Part shown: positions 35,878 to 44,724 of the stretch, piece by piece | How the letters are laid out: every line of letters starts with the position of its first letter | How positions within the stretch are numbered: the first letter of the stretch is position 1 | Assembly (NCBI RefSeq): GCF_042678145.1 | Contig: NZ_JBHUDG010000051.1 | Location: 186,001-250,000 of the forward strand | From: Pseudopedobacter beijingensis | GTDB lineage: Bacteria > Bacteroidota > Bacteroidia > Sphingobacteriales > Sphingobacteriaceae | Direction: 5' to 3' | Length of the DNA: 64,000 nucleotides | Translations under genes and position numbers: made by a program | The notes under the pieces: generated by a model | What the model was told of the DNA's origin: nothing | Databases searched by the model: none | Seen by the model: only the letters and a program-made list of their open reading frames with translations

Positions 35878-36475
35878 ATTATAGGTTAGGTTATTAAACG
35901 AATAAATTATAATGGGTTTTGACTAATACCAACTATTTCAAACAGCATTTCATATAAGATTACCCGATATTACCTACAGACACTTTCTTCAATTCCCATC
36001 CATTTACTTCCCCTGTCTTTATCTTAAGCACCTCTGACTCCAATACTGCCTTGCAATATTAATCACTTTTAAAAACAAAAAGAAACAAAAAATAAAAAGC
36101 AAAAGAAATAAACAAAAACAAATAATTTAACAAGAGTACCCATATCGATATTTATAGTGATATCAATACAAATAACACTTTCGATTAGCTATGCTTAAAT
36201 ACTCTGCTGTCCCTATAAAAACAAGACAGCAGTTTTATAAAAAACATATACAGGACAAGGTCTAAAAGAACTGTTATTTCAACGATGAGTGTAGTAATTT
36301 GTTCAAGTATAAATTGGAAAGAAATTTCTTACAGAAGGCTATAGAAAAGGAAATATCCTTTGCTATTTATAGAAAATCCGTATAATAATCCCAGGATATT
36401 CAGCGATTATCAAAAAAGTTACAACCTTATTTATGTTAATAATAGCTAAACATTTTTCATAAGCTATGTATGTAA
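35878..36475. other. Gene-free AT-rich stretch upstream of the alpha-galactosidase
   Basis: About 600 bp without a convincing frame on either strand. The first ~100 bp must hold the alpha-galactosidase promoter. A/C-rich runs (36,060-36,125) and the short hairpin at 36,204 are the only structures seen. Together with the phosphatase remnant beyond it, the area looks like decayed coding DNA. Confidence 0.5.
36204..36232 (+). terminator. Orphan hairpin in the decayed region
   Basis: CTGCTGTC at 36204-36211 pairs perfectly with GACAGCAG at 36225-36232, followed by TTTTAT. No intact gene precedes it on the plus strand. Confidence 0.4.
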
Positions 36476-36649
36476 CCTACACACTATTTAACCTCTTCGG
36501 ATTTAAAAAACGTAACGGGAGTTAAAACTGAATATTTGAATGCTGCATTTGATGAAATCAATAAAAACTATGGTAATATACATCATTTTCTAACGAATGA
36601 ACTGGATGTGGATATAGATAAAATGAAAGAGCTATATCTGGAGAAATAG
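36476..36649 (+). pseudogene. 3' remnant of a tyrosine-protein phosphatase gene
   Basis: A 57-codon frame without a start codon ends in TAG at 36647. It reads VTGVKTEYLNAAFDEINKNY, then GNIHHFLTNELDVDIDKMKE LYLEK. The YL.AAF.EI...YG....FL...L.VD...L..LYL pattern is the C-terminal end of bacterial tyrosine/serine phosphatases of the Y_phosphatase3 kind, recognised from memory. The catalytic CxxxxxR part is missing upstream, where stops interrupt all frames. It is therefore a relic of a deleted gene, bordering the histone-like gene. Confidence 0.6.
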
Positions 36650-36950
36650 ATATTGTAGTTACATCTTCTTTATATTTTAAAGCAGTTACTTATCTCCCAA
36701 AAAGGAAAATTTGAAAAATTCTAAAAAACTCTCTTAACAGAAATAGAATAACTTTGAAGTCTATATTAGTAATACGAACTTGAACCGACTTAATCTAAAA
36801 TATAGCACACCCGAACAAGGCTTTTAAATATATTATATATACAGAAACCATATTGGTAGACGCTTAAAATTAGATATATGAAGTTTTTAAAAAAAGTACT
36901 CAATGGTTACTACATGATTTTTTTTATAGATAAAAAGAATTTTCTTAAAC
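36650..36950. other. Intergenic stretch without recognisable content
   Basis: AT-rich DNA between the phosphatase remnant and the terminator of the histone-like gene. A 39-codon frame at 36,879 runs through that terminator and is not believed. No other structure was seen. Confidence 0.4.
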
Positions 36951-36982
36951 AAAAAAAGGGCGATTATATAAAATCGCCCTTT
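36951..36982 (-). terminator. Terminator of the histone H1-like gene
   Basis: AAAGGGCGATT at 36955-36965 pairs perfectly with AATCGCCCTTT at 36972-36982; on the minus strand seven T follow. It starts 26 bp past the stop codon. Confidence 0.9.
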
Positions 36983-37007
36983 TCCCCTATTTTCTGAAAA
37001 CTTATTA

Positions 37008-37184
37008 CTATGCCTTATTTTTGATCTCTGTAACTTCGTTACGGATTTCTTGAGCTAAGCCTTTGATTTCTTGTAAAGCTTTTCTCAAACGAGTACCAGC
37101 TGCACCATTACCATTGCTGTAGAATTTTTCTGCATCAACTTCTGCAGAAGCGATTAGTTCTTTTACTTTTGCGAATTTTTCCAT
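37008..37184 (-). CDS. Histone H1-like small DNA-binding protein
   Basis: The ATG at 37184 gives 58 residues (an ATG three codons upstream is an alternative): MEKFAKVKELIASAEVDAEK, then GAAGTRLRKALQEIKGLAQE and IRNEVTEIKNKA. The KFYSNGNGAAGTRLRKALQEI core is characteristic of the small histone H1-like proteins common in Bacteroidota. It is a basic helical protein presumed to bind DNA or RNA and shape the nucleoid. It is monocistronic with a strong terminator, lying downstream of ccoS and its terminator. Confidence 0.85.
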   Translation of the reverse strand: MEKFAKVKELIASAEVDAEKFYSNGNGAAGTRLRKALQEIKGLAQEIRNEVTEIKNKA

Positions 37185-37311
37185 AATAAACAAATGTTTT
37201 TTTGTTGAAATTAAAATTTATTTTTGTTAAAACCTATAGGTAATAATGAATATACCCATAAATAGGTAGATTTTTGATCGTTTCACTAGTTCCCTAGACA
37301 AATAAACATTT

Positions 37312-37344
37312 ATTTTTCATAAAATCACAAATTTTATGAAAAAT
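37312..37344 (-). terminator. Terminator of the ccoI-ccoS unit
   Basis: ATTTTTCATAAAAT at 37312-37325 pairs perfectly over 14 bp with ATTTTATGAAAAAT at 37331-37344 with a five-base loop. It begins 3 bp past the ccoS stop codon on the minus strand. Confidence 0.8.
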
Positions 37345-37347
37345 TAT

Positions 37348-37509
37348 TTAGTCTTTTTTTTCTTCGTCTATTTCATCGTCAAAAAGCATTCTAACGGAGG
37401 GAGTATATAAATCATCATGCTGTCCATTCTTTTGTGCCCAAAGAAAAGCTATCAGAAACATTAATGCGACTAATACGCTGCAACCTATTAAAAAGAATAT
37501 CGCTGTCAT
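37348..37509 (-). CDS. ccoS: cbb3-type cytochrome oxidase assembly protein CcoS
   Basis: The protein is 53 residues: one N-terminal membrane helix (MTAIFFLIGCSVLVALMFLI), then AFLWAQKNGQHDDLYTPSVR and an acidic tail MLFDDEIDEEKKD. The FLWA...GQ(F/Y)DD..TPS.R(M/I)LFDD pattern is diagnostic of CcoS/FixS, a small inner-membrane factor needed for copper delivery to cbb3 oxidase. It overlaps the ccoI stop codon by 4 bp (ATGA). It was found by reading the gap after ccoI. Confidence 0.95.
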   Translation of the reverse strand: MTAIFFLIGCSVLVALMFLIAFLWAQKNGQHDDLYTPSVRMLFDDEIDEEKKD

Positions 37510-39890
37510 AACAATCTGTGTTTCTTAGCTGCATACCTTACAGCTAAAGTTGTAAATGAAATAATGGTTATTGTACTCAACGGCATCAAGATGGCAGCAA
37601 ACAAGGGAGATAATTTTCCTGCTACTGCAAAGCTTAATCCGAAGATATTATATACTAAAGATATACAAAAAGATTTATGTATTACTTTTACGGATGCTTT
37701 TGAAAATTTCATAAACACAGGAAGCTTACCTAACATCTTTCCATCCAGCACAGCATCACTCCCCGGCGTAAAGTTATTGATGTTATCTGTTACTGCAATT
37801 CCTGCATCGCTCTGTTTCAACGCCCCTGAATCATTCAATCCATCGCCAACCATCATCACCCTGGCACCCTGATCTTGTTTTTCTTTTATAAAGTTCAATT
37901 TATCCTGCGGTGACTGCTGAAATTTGAGATGGCCTTTGGTCTTAAAGAATTTATTTAAAATAACAGCATCCTGTTTGGTATCTCCGGAAAGCAGATAGGT
38001 ATCATAACTTTCGCTCATCTGATGTAACAGGCTATCCAAACCTTCTCTAAACCGCTGTTTAATCTGAAAGCAGCCTATATAACTTTTCCCAATTTGTATA
38101 TGAACTTCGGGTACATTTATGATGGCATGTGCTATTCCGGTAACAAAAGAATTGCTTCCTATTTTCACCTGCTCTCCTCCAATAATAGCTTTTATTCCTT
38201 TTCCGGGTATTTCTTCGTAGCTTTCTATTTCCTGTTCTTTTCTTTTACCTAAAAAAGATGCGATACGTACGCTATGAGGATGTGATGAGTTCTTACAAAC
38301 ATTATAGATCAGTTCCTGCTGCTTCTCGTCCATAATCCCTTTAAATACCACCCCCTGTACATCTGCAACACTCACCGTCCCTGTTTTATCGAAGACAACG
38401 GTATCTATAGCTGCCAGTTGTTCTACGACTTCTGTATTTTTAAGATAAAATTTATTCCTGTCCAAAATGCTTAATGCTGTAGACATTGTAAATGGTGTAC
38501 TTAAGGCTAATGCGCAAGGACAAGCTATAATTAGTACTGCGGTAAATGCCGATACGGCTGTTTTCCAATCTGTGGGTAACCAAAATAGTAAAGCCCCAAA
38601 AGCTATAATTAACAGAACAATACTAAAATAATGACTGACAACGCTGATAAATGTTTTTATCTTTTTCTCGTTCTCTTTGTTAAATACTTCATTGTTCCAT
38701 AAACTTGTCAGATAACTTTGAGAAACGGGTTTTACTACTTCCAATTCTAAGGATCTCCCTGTTTGTCTGCCTCCTGCATAAATTATCTCACCTAATACTT
38801 TACTTATAGGACGTGATTCGCCTGTTACAAAGCTAAAATCTATTAAAGCATCGCCTCTAAGTAATATAGCATCCGCAGGTATAATCTCCTGATTTTTAAC
38901 TCTTATCCTATCTCCTTTCTTAAGATCTTCTAAAGGTGTCGATTTTTCGTTTCCATCTTCGTTGATAACTTGTACTGCCACTGGAAAGAACGACCTGTAA
39001 TCTCTTTCGAAAGAGAGGTGATAATAGGTTTTGTTTTGCATATATTTTCCTACGTTGAGGAAAAACACCAGACCTGCCAAACTATCTGCATAGCCCTCAC
39101 CTATACCAAATCCCCATTCGGCCAATGTCCTCACAAACATGACCAGGATTCCTAATGCCAAAGGAAAATTAATATCTATAACTCCATTTTTAAGGTTATG
39201 ATAAGCATTAATAAAATAGTCTCTACCTGAGTAGAAAAAGACGGGAAAACAAAGTAATACATTAACCAATCCAAAAAACTGACCATATTTAGCTTCGGCC
39301 GCACTTAGGCCAAAATAAGATGGAAAGCTCAGCATCATGATATTTCCGAAACAAAAGCCCGCTACTGCAATTTTTGTAGGGGTATTGTCCTTAATTCTTT
39401 TGTTTTCTTTAACTACATCATTTAAGCTTATTAAAGGTTCGTAACCTATACTGGACAGCAATTCTACCAATTGCCTTAAGGTAATTTTATGATGGTTAAA
39501 TTGGATATGTACCTGTTTTTTCAGAAAATCTACTCTATTTTCAATTATCCCTTCATTTAAGGTATTTAATCTTTCCAACAACCAAATACATGAGCTACAA
39601 TGTATAGATGGAATATAGAAGGTTAAAATAGTCTTTTCGGTGTCTTTATAATCAACTAGCTTGTTGATAAATTCGTCTTCATCTAAATAAAGATATTTAT
39701 CTTCTACCAAGGCCCTGGTTTCGCCGGGATGCCGATTTAGTTTATAGTAATTATTCAGGTTACTTTTAGTAAGTATCTGATATACACTTAAACAACCGCT
39801 ACAACAAAAGTTTTTATTTTCCTGATGAAATTCGTCGGTATAACAATCGTTCCCGCAATGGTAACAGGTTGTTTTAGTTATCGTAGCCAT
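37506..39890 (-). CDS. ccoI: Heavy-metal P-type ATPase for cbb3 oxidase assembly (CcoI/FixI type)
   Basis: The ATG at 39890 gives 794 residues; an open upstream extension is not family-like. The N-terminus has a Cys-rich zinc-like domain (TTCYHCGNDCYTDEF, FCCSGCLSVYQIL) typical of CcoI, then a heavy-metal-associated domain (SIHCSSCIWLLERL). P1B ATPase core features follow: the CPC membrane motif (LIIACPCALALSTPF), phosphorylation site VVFDKTGTVS, hinge MMVGDGLNDSGALKQSDAGI, and a TGES-type actuator (FVTGESRPIS). It exports copper for insertion into the cbb3 catalytic subunit. ccoS follows with a 4-bp overlap; ccoN/O/P are absent. Confidence 0.92.
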   Translation of the reverse strand: MATITKTTCYHCGNDCYTDEFHQENKNFCCSGCLSVYQILTKSNLNNYYKLNRHPGETRALVEDKYLYLDEDEFINKLVDYKDTEKTILTFYIPSIHCSSCIWLLERLNTLNEGIIENRVDFLKKQVHIQFNHHKITLRQLVELLSSIGYEPLISLNDVVKENKRIKDNTPTKIAVAGFCFGNIMMLSFPSYFGLSAAEAKYGQFFGLVNVLLCFPVFFYSGRDYFINAYHNLKNGVIDINFPLALGILVMFVRTLAEWGFGIGEGYADSLAGLVFFLNVGKYMQNKTYYHLSFERDYRSFFPVAVQVINEDGNEKSTPLEDLKKGDRIRVKNQEIIPADAILLRGDALIDFSFVTGESRPISKVLGEIIYAGGRQTGRSLELEVVKPVSQSYLTSLWNNEVFNKENEKKIKTFISVVSHYFSIVLLIIAFGALLFWLPTDWKTAVSAFTAVLIIACPCALALSTPFTMSTALSILDRNKFYLKNTEVVEQLAAIDTVVFDKTGTVSVADVQGVVFKGIMDEKQQELIYNVCKNSSHPHSVRIASFLGKRKEQEIESYEEIPGKGIKAIIGGEQVKIGSNSFVTGIAHAIINVPEVHIQIGKSYIGCFQIKQRFREGLDSLLHQMSESYDTYLLSGDTKQDAVILNKFFKTKGHLKFQQSPQDKLNFIKEKQDQGARVMMVGDGLNDSGALKQSDAGIAVTDNINNFTPGSDAVLDGKMLGKLPVFMKFSKASVKVIHKSFCISLVYNIFGLSFAVAGKLSPLFAAILMPLSTITIISFTTLAVRYAAKKHRLL

Positions 39891-39982
39891 AGCACAAATA
39901 TGTTTAACGCTGCCGATAATGCAAATGACAGTCAATGGTACTAAAAAGTGAGCAAGATCATAATGATAGGATTTATGTAAAG

Positions 39983-40013
39983 AAAAAAGTCCGCAGCCTC
40001 TCGGCATACGGAC
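39983..40013 (-). terminator. Weak terminator after the FG-GAP gene
   Basis: GTCCG at 39989-39993 pairs with CGGAC at 40009-40013 with an inner GCC/GGC stem; on the minus strand a T6 run follows. It lies about 30 bp past the end of the PUL's last gene. Confidence 0.45.
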
Positions 40014-40043
40014 CTCCTATATACTAAAACACTTTATAAAAGC

Positions 40044-42017
40044 TTATTTGCTACTTCTCGGATTTTCGAGATAGTAGAAGTGACCATCTTCGGCCCCAAC
40101 CAACAGATCCGGAATTCCATCTTTATTCCAATCTACAATGGTTGGACTCGTATCATGCCCTGCCAGAACTAATTTAGCCACTGGCTTTTGATTTTGAATC
40201 TGGATTATACCTTTTTTCTCACCCAGGTTTTTCATCACCGTGACATTTAAACTATTTACCAGAACATCTGGTTTGCCATCTCCATCCCAATCTGCTATGG
40301 TGAATTTCCGTCTTCCACTTTGCCCGAATTTACCTGAATTTAATTGTAAAAATCCGGGCACACTATCTGTTACTGCATGATTTTGTCTGTAACCAGAAAA
40401 ATCTGTTCCGTAAAATATTCTTTTCGGTTGCTTAAGCAGCAAATCGTTTCCTTTTTTTACTCTCTCATACAAAGACAAATATCCACCTGTATCCAGCATA
40501 ATCAAGTCTGTTAAACCATCCTTATTCCAATCCATGGCAAAAGGAGTTGTTCTCCATTGCGTTACCAATTCATTTGGTTTTGGGTTCCACCAGTTCCACG
40601 ATGGTTTAGGTATCTCTTTTGTCTGCCAGTCTACTTTTACTGATTGTGGCTTGGCTAACTTGGGAGCTTGTTTTGTACCTATATTTTTATACCAGATTAC
40701 TTTTCCAAAAATACTGTTAACAATAATGTCTTTTAAACCGTCTCCGTCCCAATCTGCTACAGAAAGTGTGGTATATCCCCATTTTGCTTCTGCAGGCCCT
40801 TGGATTGATCCATTGCTTTCTGCCATTATTCTGATAGGCTTGCCTTCGCTTTCCAATAATTTTGGCGCTGCCCATTTCGGCATCCCATTACGATCTCCCA
40901 AATTTTCTATAAGTGCAATATATCCGGCAGAGTTTCCAACAATAATATCTTCATCGCCATCGTTATCCCAGTCTACACTATAAGGAGTTGCCAAAGCTCC
41001 AAACTTAACATTATCTGCTTTTTGCTGTAAATAAACGGGATCTTTAAATTGTGGTATTCCGTTTTTAACTTTACCCGTATTTTCTATAAAAGCTACTCTA
41101 CCATCTTCATCTCCTACAATTAAATCTACATGGCCATCCTTATTCCAGTCTACGGCTACCGGAATAATCATTTCCAGATCCATTTTAATGATGCCTTTTT
41201 CGTTAGCTAAAAGCCTTCCTTCGGCATAAACCGGTTTTTCACGGGTACCTATGTTTTCGAAATAAGTCATCTTATCCAAAAACTCTCCACAAATCAGATC
41301 TAAGTCTCCGTCACCATCAAAATCAGCAAAATTAGGTGTAGGTGCTCCAAATACGTCTATATCTTTGCCTGCCGCCTTAATTTTACCTCTATTTACATAT
41401 TTACCATTTACATTCTCTATCAGATAAACATAACCATGTAATGGACCATTTGTCCAGTTTCCTTTAGCGTCATAAGCATTATCCCATCCGTAATCCCCCC
41501 AATCGTCTATACCTACAACAATATCCACATCGCCATCATTATCATAGTCTACCAACTTCCATTGGTTAAACCTGATTCTGCCTTTCATATCCTTTTTGAT
41601 AGAATCTACAGGGAATAACGGGGTTTTTACTTTGTCGTAGCTGTTCTTGAAGTCGGTTAGCTCAAATCCCGGAATCGTAAATCTTGGTTGCCCGCCTATA
41701 TAAGAAACCTGTATATCTTTGATTGATTTATACAGTCTTTTTTGCTTTTCGAATACGGGTACTTTTGCTCCACTTTTATTTTCGTACAGATAAAGTCCAT
41801 TAAAAGGTTTTCCCTGACTGGAAACCAACAAATCCATATCGCCATCATCGTCATAATCCATTGGCAGCGGCCAGGCCCATAACCCAACACCTAAATCAAC
41901 ATTTAATCCGGGATTGTTGTATTTCAAGATCTTAAAATCTTTATCCTTAGACGCCTGCGCAAACGTAATACTGGATAAACTTAACGCCCCCCACAGGCAT
42001 AAAGCGGTTTTCTTCAT
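40044..42017 (-). CDS. Exported FG-GAP/VCBS beta-propeller protein with nine calcium-binding repeats
   Basis: This 657-residue protein has a signal peptide (KKTALCLWGALSLSSITFAQ). At least nine repeats carry the Asp-rich EF-hand-like loop: DYDDDGDMDLL, DYDNDGDVDIV, DFDGDGDLDLI, DWNKDGHVDLI, DWDNDGDEDII, DWDGDGLKDII, DWNKDGLTDLI, DWDGDGKPDVL and DWNKDGIPDLL. Each is followed by YLYENKS/VIWYKNIG-like strands. This is the integrin-type propeller fold binding Ca2+. No lyase or hydrolase active site can be named; a glycan-binding or lyase role is inferred from the PUL. It is the most distal gene of the locus. Confidence 0.85.
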   Translation of the reverse strand: MKKTALCLWGALSLSSITFAQASKDKDFKILKYNNPGLNVDLGVGLWAWPLPMDYDDDGDMDLLVSSQGKPFNGLYLYENKSGAKVPVFEKQKRLYKSIKDIQVSYIGGQPRFTIPGFELTDFKNSYDKVKTPLFPVDSIKKDMKGRIRFNQWKLVDYDNDGDVDIVVGIDDWGDYGWDNAYDAKGNWTNGPLHGYVYLIENVNGKYVNRGKIKAAGKDIDVFGAPTPNFADFDGDGDLDLICGEFLDKMTYFENIGTREKPVYAEGRLLANEKGIIKMDLEMIIPVAVDWNKDGHVDLIVGDEDGRVAFIENTGKVKNGIPQFKDPVYLQQKADNVKFGALATPYSVDWDNDGDEDIIVGNSAGYIALIENLGDRNGMPKWAAPKLLESEGKPIRIMAESNGSIQGPAEAKWGYTTLSVADWDGDGLKDIIVNSIFGKVIWYKNIGTKQAPKLAKPQSVKVDWQTKEIPKPSWNWWNPKPNELVTQWRTTPFAMDWNKDGLTDLIMLDTGGYLSLYERVKKGNDLLLKQPKRIFYGTDFSGYRQNHAVTDSVPGFLQLNSGKFGQSGRRKFTIADWDGDGKPDVLVNSLNVTVMKNLGEKKGIIQIQNQKPVAKLVLAGHDTSPTIVDWNKDGIPDLLVGAEDGHFYYLENPRSSK

Positions 42018-42138
42018 TGCTATTTATATTTAGATTTCAGAGCCGGTTTAAAATAAAAATTAAACAGATTCTTATTGTTTTAATTTAAGTTTTTAAGAAC
42101 GTGGATTATCACCATTCTCTGCTTTATTCTATAAAACG

Positions 42139-42168
42139 AATATAGACTTTCTTATGAAAGTCTATATT
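42139..42168. terminator. 13-bp perfect hairpin between two FG-GAP genes
   Basis: AATATAGACTTTC at 42139-42151 pairs with GAAAGTCTATATT at 42156-42168, 59 bp past the stop of the upstream FG-GAP gene. The T run after it is clear only on the plus strand. Confidence 0.55.
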
Positions 42169-42185
42169 ACTATTTTTTTCGTCCT

Positions 42186-42203
42186 TATGTACTATATTAT
42201 CAT
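42186..42203. promoter_or_regulatory. PUL motif copy 1 (TATGTAYTATATTAYC)
   Basis: TATGTACTATATTATCAT, 169-186 bp upstream of the 657-residue FG-GAP gene. It matches 15 of 16 core positions with the copy at 61,280; the palindromic ends read TATG and CATT. Confidence 0.5.
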
Positions 42204-42226
42204 TTCGTATCAAAGTATAACGTAGC

Positions 42227-44194
42227 TTACCAGCTTAAATCTTTTCGGTCATAGAACATAAAAATGCCAGTTTCTATCCCTACAACTAAATTCAACCTTC
42301 CGCCTTCTCCAATTCTTGCTGTTGATGGTGCGCAGGAGTGTCCACCTAAACTGATATTTTTTCCTTTAAATTTTAAAACTCGTGGGTATTGATAAACTGG
42401 TTTTTCGTCTGTACCTATGTTTTTCATAAACAGCACTGTAGAACCTCTTTTAGGCTTCATATTCAGCGGTAATCCTGACACTGTATCCGGAATAGATTGT
42501 TTGCCATAAGTTCCTATCAAAAGATCTTTTTTACCATCTTCATCCCAATCTACAATTTCAATTTTACTTCTCCCTACTGTCCCTCCTCCATATCTGTTTC
42601 CTCTGATAGCCAGGGTATCTCCTATTTTCAACTTACCACCATCTGTAAGGTTATACTTATCCAGTTGCCAATAAAGATGAAACTCATCATCCTTATCTGT
42701 GGTTATATAAGCCATTTTATCACCAATTTTACTTACACCGGGCTTAACTCTCCAGGTTCCAAACATATCCATGCCATTCAGGTATAAAGTATGTTCACGT
42801 TCCAATACGGGATTGGTTTTGGTACCTTTGTTTAAGTAAACCATAAATTTCCCTCTGCTGTCGCCTGTTAATATATCCGGCAAACCATCTCCATCCCAAT
42901 CTATAACTGTTGGGCAGGTATATCCCCAACGGGCTTCTCCAGGTCCCTGAATGTCTTCTTTATAACCTGGTTGTACCTGAATAATCTCATCCGCAGCTTT
43001 TAAAGGAACAGGATCTATATATTGGGGTTGTTGATTTGTTCCTATATTCTTGAAAAAATAAATATATCCAGGAGAAGTACCTGAAATGATGTCTAATTTA
43101 CCGTCCCCATCCCAATCTACCACACAGGGAACCACTAATGATCCACCGTATAAATTAGGTTCTTCCTGTAATAGATGCTGTGGTTTTTCGAGTATAAGGT
43201 TTCCTTTTTTATCAAATTTTCTGGTGTTACGATAATAATAAATTCCTCCTTCACCAATAGTTACTACGCCTTGATTTTCGACAGAATCATTAAAATAAGC
43301 TACATAAGCGTGTACATTTGGATTTCTAAGGATAATTCCATCTGTCCCTGTTGCAAATTTCTTTGGTCCAAGTTCCAGATTGGATTCATTTAAAGTATAA
43401 GCGGCTATATTACCTAATCTGGTACCTGCTAATAATGTAGACTTTGCGCCTTCTCTGTAGACAGTAAAGCCGTCAAAAGCGTAATAAACCTGGTCTGTAG
43501 GAGTCAACTGTTTGGCACTGGCTTGTGTTACCTCCAAATCGTCTATCGTTGCACCATAAATTCCTAATCTGGCAATATCGTAAGGCCAGAAACCTTCTGG
43601 TGTATAAGTAATTTTTTGAGGAAATGGTCGACCACTGCCAAATACACCTTCTTCTCTGATAGAAAAGAACAAAGTATATTTTCCATTTTTCTGTTGACTT
43701 ACACCAAACTCAGAAAAGCCTCGTGGTAAACCTTCTATTTTAATTGTTTTCAGTGCAGAAAAAGTTAGTGTCTGCAGATTAAAATACGCCCACTTCAATG
43801 TTTTCCCAAAACCCCATACAAATATGATTTCATTGTTGTTACCATTAATGACCACACCTCTGTTATTTCCTTTATCTTCAAAAGGTAATGTCAACTGTAT
43901 CGGCTTTTTATAAACAGGAATTCCTTCTGGTGACAGCTTCCTAAATGGGTACCAATAAGTACCTCTACCATGCCCATCAGTACCTTGTAAAAACAGATTG
44001 TTTTTTCCTTTACCTGGTATATCTATAATGCCCATGATATAACCATTATAAAAAGCCGGAGATAAACGTCCTATTCCATTTGGGTTTCCATTTAAAATGG
44101 GTTCTCCGCTTTTTAGTGCTGTTTCATGCTGCGCATGTAAGCTTAGGCTAAACAATGTAGCTATCAAAAACAATAAATGTCTATTCAGATTCAT
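42227..44194 (-). CDS. Exported FG-GAP/VCBS propeller protein (655 residues)
   Basis: A signal peptide (LLFLIATLFSLSLHAQ) leads into a propeller with three clear Asp-rich loops: VDWDGDGKLDIISGTSPGYI, IDWDGDGLPDILTGDSRGKF and VDWDEDGKKDLLIGTYGKQS. It ends FMFYDRKDLSW. It is colinear with and very similar to the 656-residue protein at 61,436-63,406 (shared VQPGYKEDIQGPGEARWGYT-type segment and identical YYDRKDLSW-like end). Candidate functions are Ca2+-dependent glycan binding or a propeller-fold lyase; no active site is recognised. Its upstream region holds the PUL motif and five phased 11-bp repeats, so it probably has its own promoter. Confidence 0.85.
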   Translation of the reverse strand: MNLNRHLLFLIATLFSLSLHAQHETALKSGEPILNGNPNGIGRLSPAFYNGYIMGIIDIPGKGKNNLFLQGTDGHGRGTYWYPFRKLSPEGIPVYKKPIQLTLPFEDKGNNRGVVINGNNNEIIFVWGFGKTLKWAYFNLQTLTFSALKTIKIEGLPRGFSEFGVSQQKNGKYTLFFSIREEGVFGSGRPFPQKITYTPEGFWPYDIARLGIYGATIDDLEVTQASAKQLTPTDQVYYAFDGFTVYREGAKSTLLAGTRLGNIAAYTLNESNLELGPKKFATGTDGIILRNPNVHAYVAYFNDSVENQGVVTIGEGGIYYYRNTRKFDKKGNLILEKPQHLLQEEPNLYGGSLVVPCVVDWDGDGKLDIISGTSPGYIYFFKNIGTNQQPQYIDPVPLKAADEIIQVQPGYKEDIQGPGEARWGYTCPTVIDWDGDGLPDILTGDSRGKFMVYLNKGTKTNPVLEREHTLYLNGMDMFGTWRVKPGVSKIGDKMAYITTDKDDEFHLYWQLDKYNLTDGGKLKIGDTLAIRGNRYGGGTVGRSKIEIVDWDEDGKKDLLIGTYGKQSIPDTVSGLPLNMKPKRGSTVLFMKNIGTDEKPVYQYPRVLKFKGKNISLGGHSCAPSTARIGEGGRLNLVVGIETGIFMFYDRKDLSW

Positions 44195-44266
44195 ATTATC
44201 CAGATTAGTTCAGTATTTAAAAATAGTAAAACAGATAAAACAAAATCTGACTACTATTCACTTCCT

Positions 44267-44283
44267 TATGTATTATATTACCT
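44267..44283. promoter_or_regulatory. PUL motif copy 2
   Basis: TATGTATTATATTACCT, 73-89 bp upstream of the 655-residue FG-GAP gene. It shares the 16-bp core with the copies at 42,186 and 61,280. Confidence 0.5.
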
Positions 44284-44375
44284 AAAGCGAACAGTTTGAT
44301 TGTTTTTAAAGTTTGTATAAGATAGAGTAAGTACGGAGATGACTATAGAATAGCACCGGGTATAAGCCAGATACA

Positions 44376-44430
44376 GTGGAGAATACGTGGAGTAAAGGTG
44401 GACTATACGTGGATAATAGGTGGAGTTATA
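44376..44430. repeat. Five phased 11-bp direct repeats (GTGGANNATAN)
   Basis: GTGGA recurs at 44376, 44387, 44398, 44409 and 44420, exactly 11 bp apart, with AT-rich 6-bp spacers (GAATAC, GTAAAG, CTATAC, TAATAG, GTTATA). On the minus strand, the gene orientation, it reads TCCAC repeats 182-236 bp upstream of the 655-residue FG-GAP gene. Phasing near one helical turn and AT-rich spacers resemble OmpR/PhoB-type operator arrays. A short minisatellite is the alternative. Confidence 0.7.
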
Positions 44431-44651
44431 AAATCAGGTGTCTTATCCTATTATAGCTATACTGGTTAAAGGATTAATTTCGAAATGGCTATACATTCAA
44501 GTTTACTCATTCTAAATGAATTATACAACTTTGATATTGGAATGGTTATATTATAAAATAGACTTAAAATATTTCTGAATGAGTTGAGAGGCTTATTGGG
44601 CTAAAATCAGTACCTGTTATCCCAAACTGATATTATTTATGAAGTGTAAAA

Positions 44652-44706
44652 AAGAAAAAACCTCTAGTACTATAGTTAAATTATCTAAGCCACAGTACTA
44701 AAGGTT
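44652..44706 (-). terminator. Terminator after the sialate O-acetylesterase gene
   Basis: AACCTCTAGTACT at 44659-44671 pairs with AGTACTAAAGGTT at 44694-44706 with one mismatch; on the minus strand a T run follows. It starts 19 bp past the stop codon. Confidence 0.75.
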
Positions 44707-44724
44707 ATAGAAAATTAGGGTTGG

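Noticed and set aside
36879..36998. 39-codon plus-strand frame
   Set aside because: It runs through the strong terminator of the histone-like gene and is Lys/Phe-rich like random AT-rich DNA.
39900..39960. FNR-type box upstream of ccoI
   Set aside because: The TTGACTGTCAT segment has too short a spacer for the TTGAT-N4-ATCAA pattern.
39891..40007. 39-codon extension of CcoI
   Set aside because: It reads through the intergenic region with no CcoI similarity; family proteins start near the TTCYHCG zinc-like motif.
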